Of a stretch of 25,772 nucleotides of DNA, positions 23,386-25,772 are shown in pieces. The stretch lies in contig JARRNY010000054.1 of NCBI GenBank assembly GCA_037384445.1, positions 1 through 25,772 of the forward strand. Direction: 5' to 3'. The stretch is from Thiodiazotropha sp037384445 (lineage in GTDB: Bacteria; Pseudomonadota; Gammaproteobacteria; Chromatiales; Chromatiaceae). The translations under genes were made by a program, and so were the position numbers. The stretch's first letter is position 1. Every line of letters starts with the position of its first letter. The notes under the pieces are model-generated. The model searched no databases. It was not told where the DNA came from and saw only the letters and a list, made by a program, of their open reading frames with translations.

Positions 23386-25754
23386 TGGGTTGCTGTAACG
23401 AAACGAACCCGGCTGCGAAGCCGGAAGATCGGGGTGATCGTCCCCTGACCATCGCCTTGGCGGGTAACCCCAACTGCGGTAAAACGGCGCTGTTCAATAC
23501 CCTCACCGGCATTCGTCAGCGCACCGGCAACTGGCCCGGCGTCACCGTCGATCGTAAAGAGGGACGCTTCACCATCGATCAGGATGCGGTCGGTGCTGTC
23601 GATCTGCCCGGCATCTATTCCCTCGATGCCTCTTCACTCGATGAGCAGGTGACGCGTGACTATCTGCTCTCCGGCGAGGCGGATCTGATCATCAACATCG
23701 TCGATGCCTCCAATCTGGAACGCAATCTCTACTTCACGGTGCAGATGCTGGAGATGGGCGTGCCGATGGTGATGGCGCTCAACATGATGGATGTGGCGCG
23801 CAAGCGGGGCCTGAAGATCGATGTTGAACACCTGAGCCAGGAGCTGGGTTGCCCAGTGGTGCCCATCGTTGCCGTCAGCGGCGAAGGTATCACCAAACTC
23901 AAGAGTGCTATCCAGGACCTGGCTGCCAAGACGGTAACCGGTGGTTTCGTGCTGGCTCAGGATGAGGTGGTGGAGCAGGCGATCTCCGAGATGGAGCCCT
24001 TGTTGCCCTGTGCCGATGAGTTCCCCACTGCCAAGTGCCGCTGGCTGCTGCTGAAGATGTTGGAAGGCGATAGCTTTGCCCTCGGTAAGGCCGACGATGC
24101 ACTCAAGGAGCGTGTCGATCACTGGCGGCGTGAGATCGAGAGCCGGGTCGATGAAGAGATCGATATCTACATTGCCGATACCCGCTTCGGTCATGCCCAC
24201 GCTATCTCACGCAACGTGACCCAGGTGCGCGGGCGGGTGGAGAAGACCCTCAGCGACCGTATCGACAAAGTGGTCCTCAGCCGCTACTTCGGTATTCCGG
24301 TTTTTCTCGCTGTGATGTATCTGATGTTCATGTTCGCCATCAACATTGGCGGCGCATTCATCGACTTCTTCGACGGTGTGGCCGGAGCCATATTCGTTGA
24401 CGGACTTGGCGCGGTAATGGGCAGTCTCGGGTTCCCCGACTGGCTGATTGTGCTGTTGGCCGACGGTGCCGGCGGCGGTATCCAGGTGGTGGCGACCTTT
24501 ATCCCCATTATCACCGCGCTCTATCTGTTTCTCTCCGTGGTCGAGGACAGCGGTTACATGGCACGAGCCGCCTTCGTCATGGACCGTTTCATGCGCTCTA
24601 TCGGTCTGCCGGGTAAGGCCTTCGTGCCGATGATCGTCGGCTTTGGCTGCAACGTGCCGGCGGTGATGGCGACGCGTACCCTGGAGAGCGAACGGGAGCG
24701 TAAGCTGACCATCCTCATGAACCCCTTCATGTCCTGTGGCGCACGCCTGCCGGTCTATGTGCTGTTTGCCGCTGCCTTCTTTCCCAGCAATGGTCAGAAC
24801 CTGGTCTTTGGGCTCTATCTCATCGGTATTCTGGTGGCCATTCTCACCGGCATGGTGATGAAGAAGACGCTGCTCTCGGGTGAGAGTGCCGGCTTTATGA
24901 TGGAGCTGCCCCACTACCACATGCCGACCGTCAAAGGTATCGTCCTGCGTACCTGGGACCGGGTCAAACTCTTCATCAAAGAGGCGGGCCGGGTGATCGT
25001 CATCATGGTGCTGATCATCAATACTCTCAACTCCATCGGCACCGATGGCAGCTTCGGCAATGAAGACACCGAGCACTCGGTGCTCAGCGCCATCAGCAAG
25101 AGCATTACGCCGGTCCTCTCACCGCTGGGTATCCATCAGGACAACTGGCCTGCAACGGTGGGTATATTCACGGGAATTCTGGCCAAGGAGACAGTGGTCG
25201 GTACCCTTGACGCACTCTATACCAATCTGGCGCGTAGCGATTCGACAGCGGTAGAGATAGAGGAAGCACCGTTCGATTTCTGGCAGTCGATTGGTGAGGC
25301 GGCCGCCACCGTGCCGGAGAATCTGCTCGGGGTGAAGGATCTGCTGACCGATCCACTGGCAATGGATGTGGGCGATCTTAGCGATGCGGGTGCCGCTGCA
25401 GCCTCCCAGGAGGTGAGCGAGGATGTGTTCGGCGCCATGGCAGTCCGCTTCGACGGTCAGGCGGGTGCCTTCGCCTATCTGTTGTTTATTTTGCTCTACT
25501 CTCCCTGTGTCGCTACCATCGGTGCGATCCGGCGTGAGTCGGGACCCCGCTGGGCCGCCTTTGTGGTTGCCTGGTCGACCAGCATCGCCTTTATCAGCGC
25601 CAGTCTGTTTTATCAGATTGCCACCTACTCAGGACATCCAGACAGCGCCCTGCTCTGGATCGTCGGACTCAGTCTGTTTCTGGTATTCATCATCGGTGGT
25701 TTGCGCTTCTGGTCGATGCGCTTACAGCATCCGGTGCAGAAGGTGGCAGCATGA
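23385..25754 (+). CDS. feoB: Ferrous iron transporter B
   Basis: A 789-residue inner-membrane Fe(II) transporter with an N-terminal GTPase. G-motifs are clear: G1 GNPNCGKT (27-34), G2 Thr54 region (NWPGVTVDRKEG), G3 DLPG (73-76), G4 NMMD (133-136) and G5 VAVSG near 163-166. A helical GDI-like region follows. The membrane part then carries the paired Gate motifs, with the conserved cysteines in IVGFGCNVPAVMATRTL and MNPFMSCGARLPVY. The length is slightly above the E. coli protein (773). The start MGCC contains a vicinal Cys pair. Coupled to feoA by TGATG and to feoC by ATGA. Confidence 0.97.
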   Translation: MGCCNETNPAAKPEDRGDRPLTIALAGNPNCGKTALFNTLTGIRQRTGNWPGVTVDRKEGRFTIDQDAVGAVDLPGIYSLDASSLDEQVTRDYLLSGEADLIINIVDASNLERNLYFTVQMLEMGVPMVMALNMMDVARKRGLKIDVEHLSQELGCPVVPIVAVSGEGITKLKSAIQDLAAKTVTGGFVLAQDEVVEQAISEMEPLLPCADEFPTAKCRWLLLKMLEGDSFALGKADDALKERVDHWRREIESRVDEEIDIYIADTRFGHAHAISRNVTQVRGRVEKTLSDRIDKVVLSRYFGIPVFLAVMYLMFMFAINIGGAFIDFFDGVAGAIFVDGLGAVMGSLGFPDWLIVLLADGAGGGIQVVATFIPIITALYLFLSVVEDSGYMARAAFVMDRFMRSIGLPGKAFVPMIVGFGCNVPAVMATRTLESERERKLTILMNPFMSCGARLPVYVLFAAAFFPSNGQNLVFGLYLIGILVAILTGMVMKKTLLSGESAGFMMELPHYHMPTVKGIVLRTWDRVKLFIKEAGRVIVIMVLIINTLNSIGTDGSFGNEDTEHSVLSAISKSITPVLSPLGIHQDNWPATVGIFTGILAKETVVGTLDALYTNLARSDSTAVEIEEAPFDFWQSIGEAAATVPENLLGVKDLLTDPLAMDVGDLSDAGAAAASQEVSEDVFGAMAVRFDGQAGAFAYLLFILLYSPCVATIGAIRRESGPRWAAFVVAWSTSIAFISASLFYQIATYSGHPDSALLWIVGLSLFLVFIIGGLRFWSMRLQHPVQKVAA

Positions 25755-25772
25755 TCCTCTCTCAGGTACGTG
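25751..25772 (+). CDS. feoC: FeoC-like protein, cut by window end
   Basis: The ATG at 25751 overlaps the TGA of feoB (ATGA). The seven visible codons read MILSQVR, the typical opening of FeoC winged-helix proteins (MILSxIRDYL). Only the first codons are in the window, so the call rests on the start, the coupling and the usual feoABC order. Confidence 0.6.

Overview
The window looks like a chromosomal segment of a gammaproteobacterium with moderately high GC. This rests on family resemblance only: TsaC-type rather than Sua5-type threonylcarbamoyl-AMP synthase, a Pseudomonas-like Mg-type HemB, YbfB/YjiJ-type MFS, Fur-box-controlled feoABC and an MlaC homologue. A sulfur-oxidising Chromatiales/Sedimenticola-like host is plausible but unproven. 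No rRNA, tRNA, CRISPR array, prophage or intact insertion sequence was found.

Layout: (1) 1-676, the tail of a TPR protein. (2) 735-2954, a WYL-type regulator and a TfoX-like gene on the minus strand, divergent from a VOC (glyoxalase-fold) protein and 3-methyladenine glycosylase I (tag). A perfect 11-bp inverted repeat sits in the divergent intergenic space. (3) 2967-4136, an MFS transporter. (4) 4468-11680, the accessory-looking part. Three minus-strand genes follow one another: a STAND-type ATPase regulator with a C-terminal SARP/BTAD module, a 1014-residue lipoprotein, and a small secreted protein with a duplicated PGRYW module. (5) 11801-14373, aroE, then a pair of inverted GC-rich repeats, hemB, and a divergent thioredoxin-like gene. 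(6) 14374-15209, an AT-rich island that appears to have replaced the 3' end of tsaC. (7) 15440-18375, a membrane sensor with a periplasmic SBP domain and a PAS domain but no output domain, an orphan MlaC, and a Met-rich repeat-containing secreted protein. (8) 18418-22957, an ICMT-like membrane methyltransferase, PPK2, a ClC channel/transporter and a SAM methyltransferase. (9) 23036-25772, the Fur-regulated ferrous iron operon feoA-feoB-feoC, with feoC cut by the window end.

Most genes are ordinary housekeeping or transport functions. The best candidates for something undescribed are the regulator/lipoprotein/PGRYW cluster, the sensor without an output domain, and the tsaC/AT-rich junction. 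All calls were made by eye from translated sequence; no database search was run.
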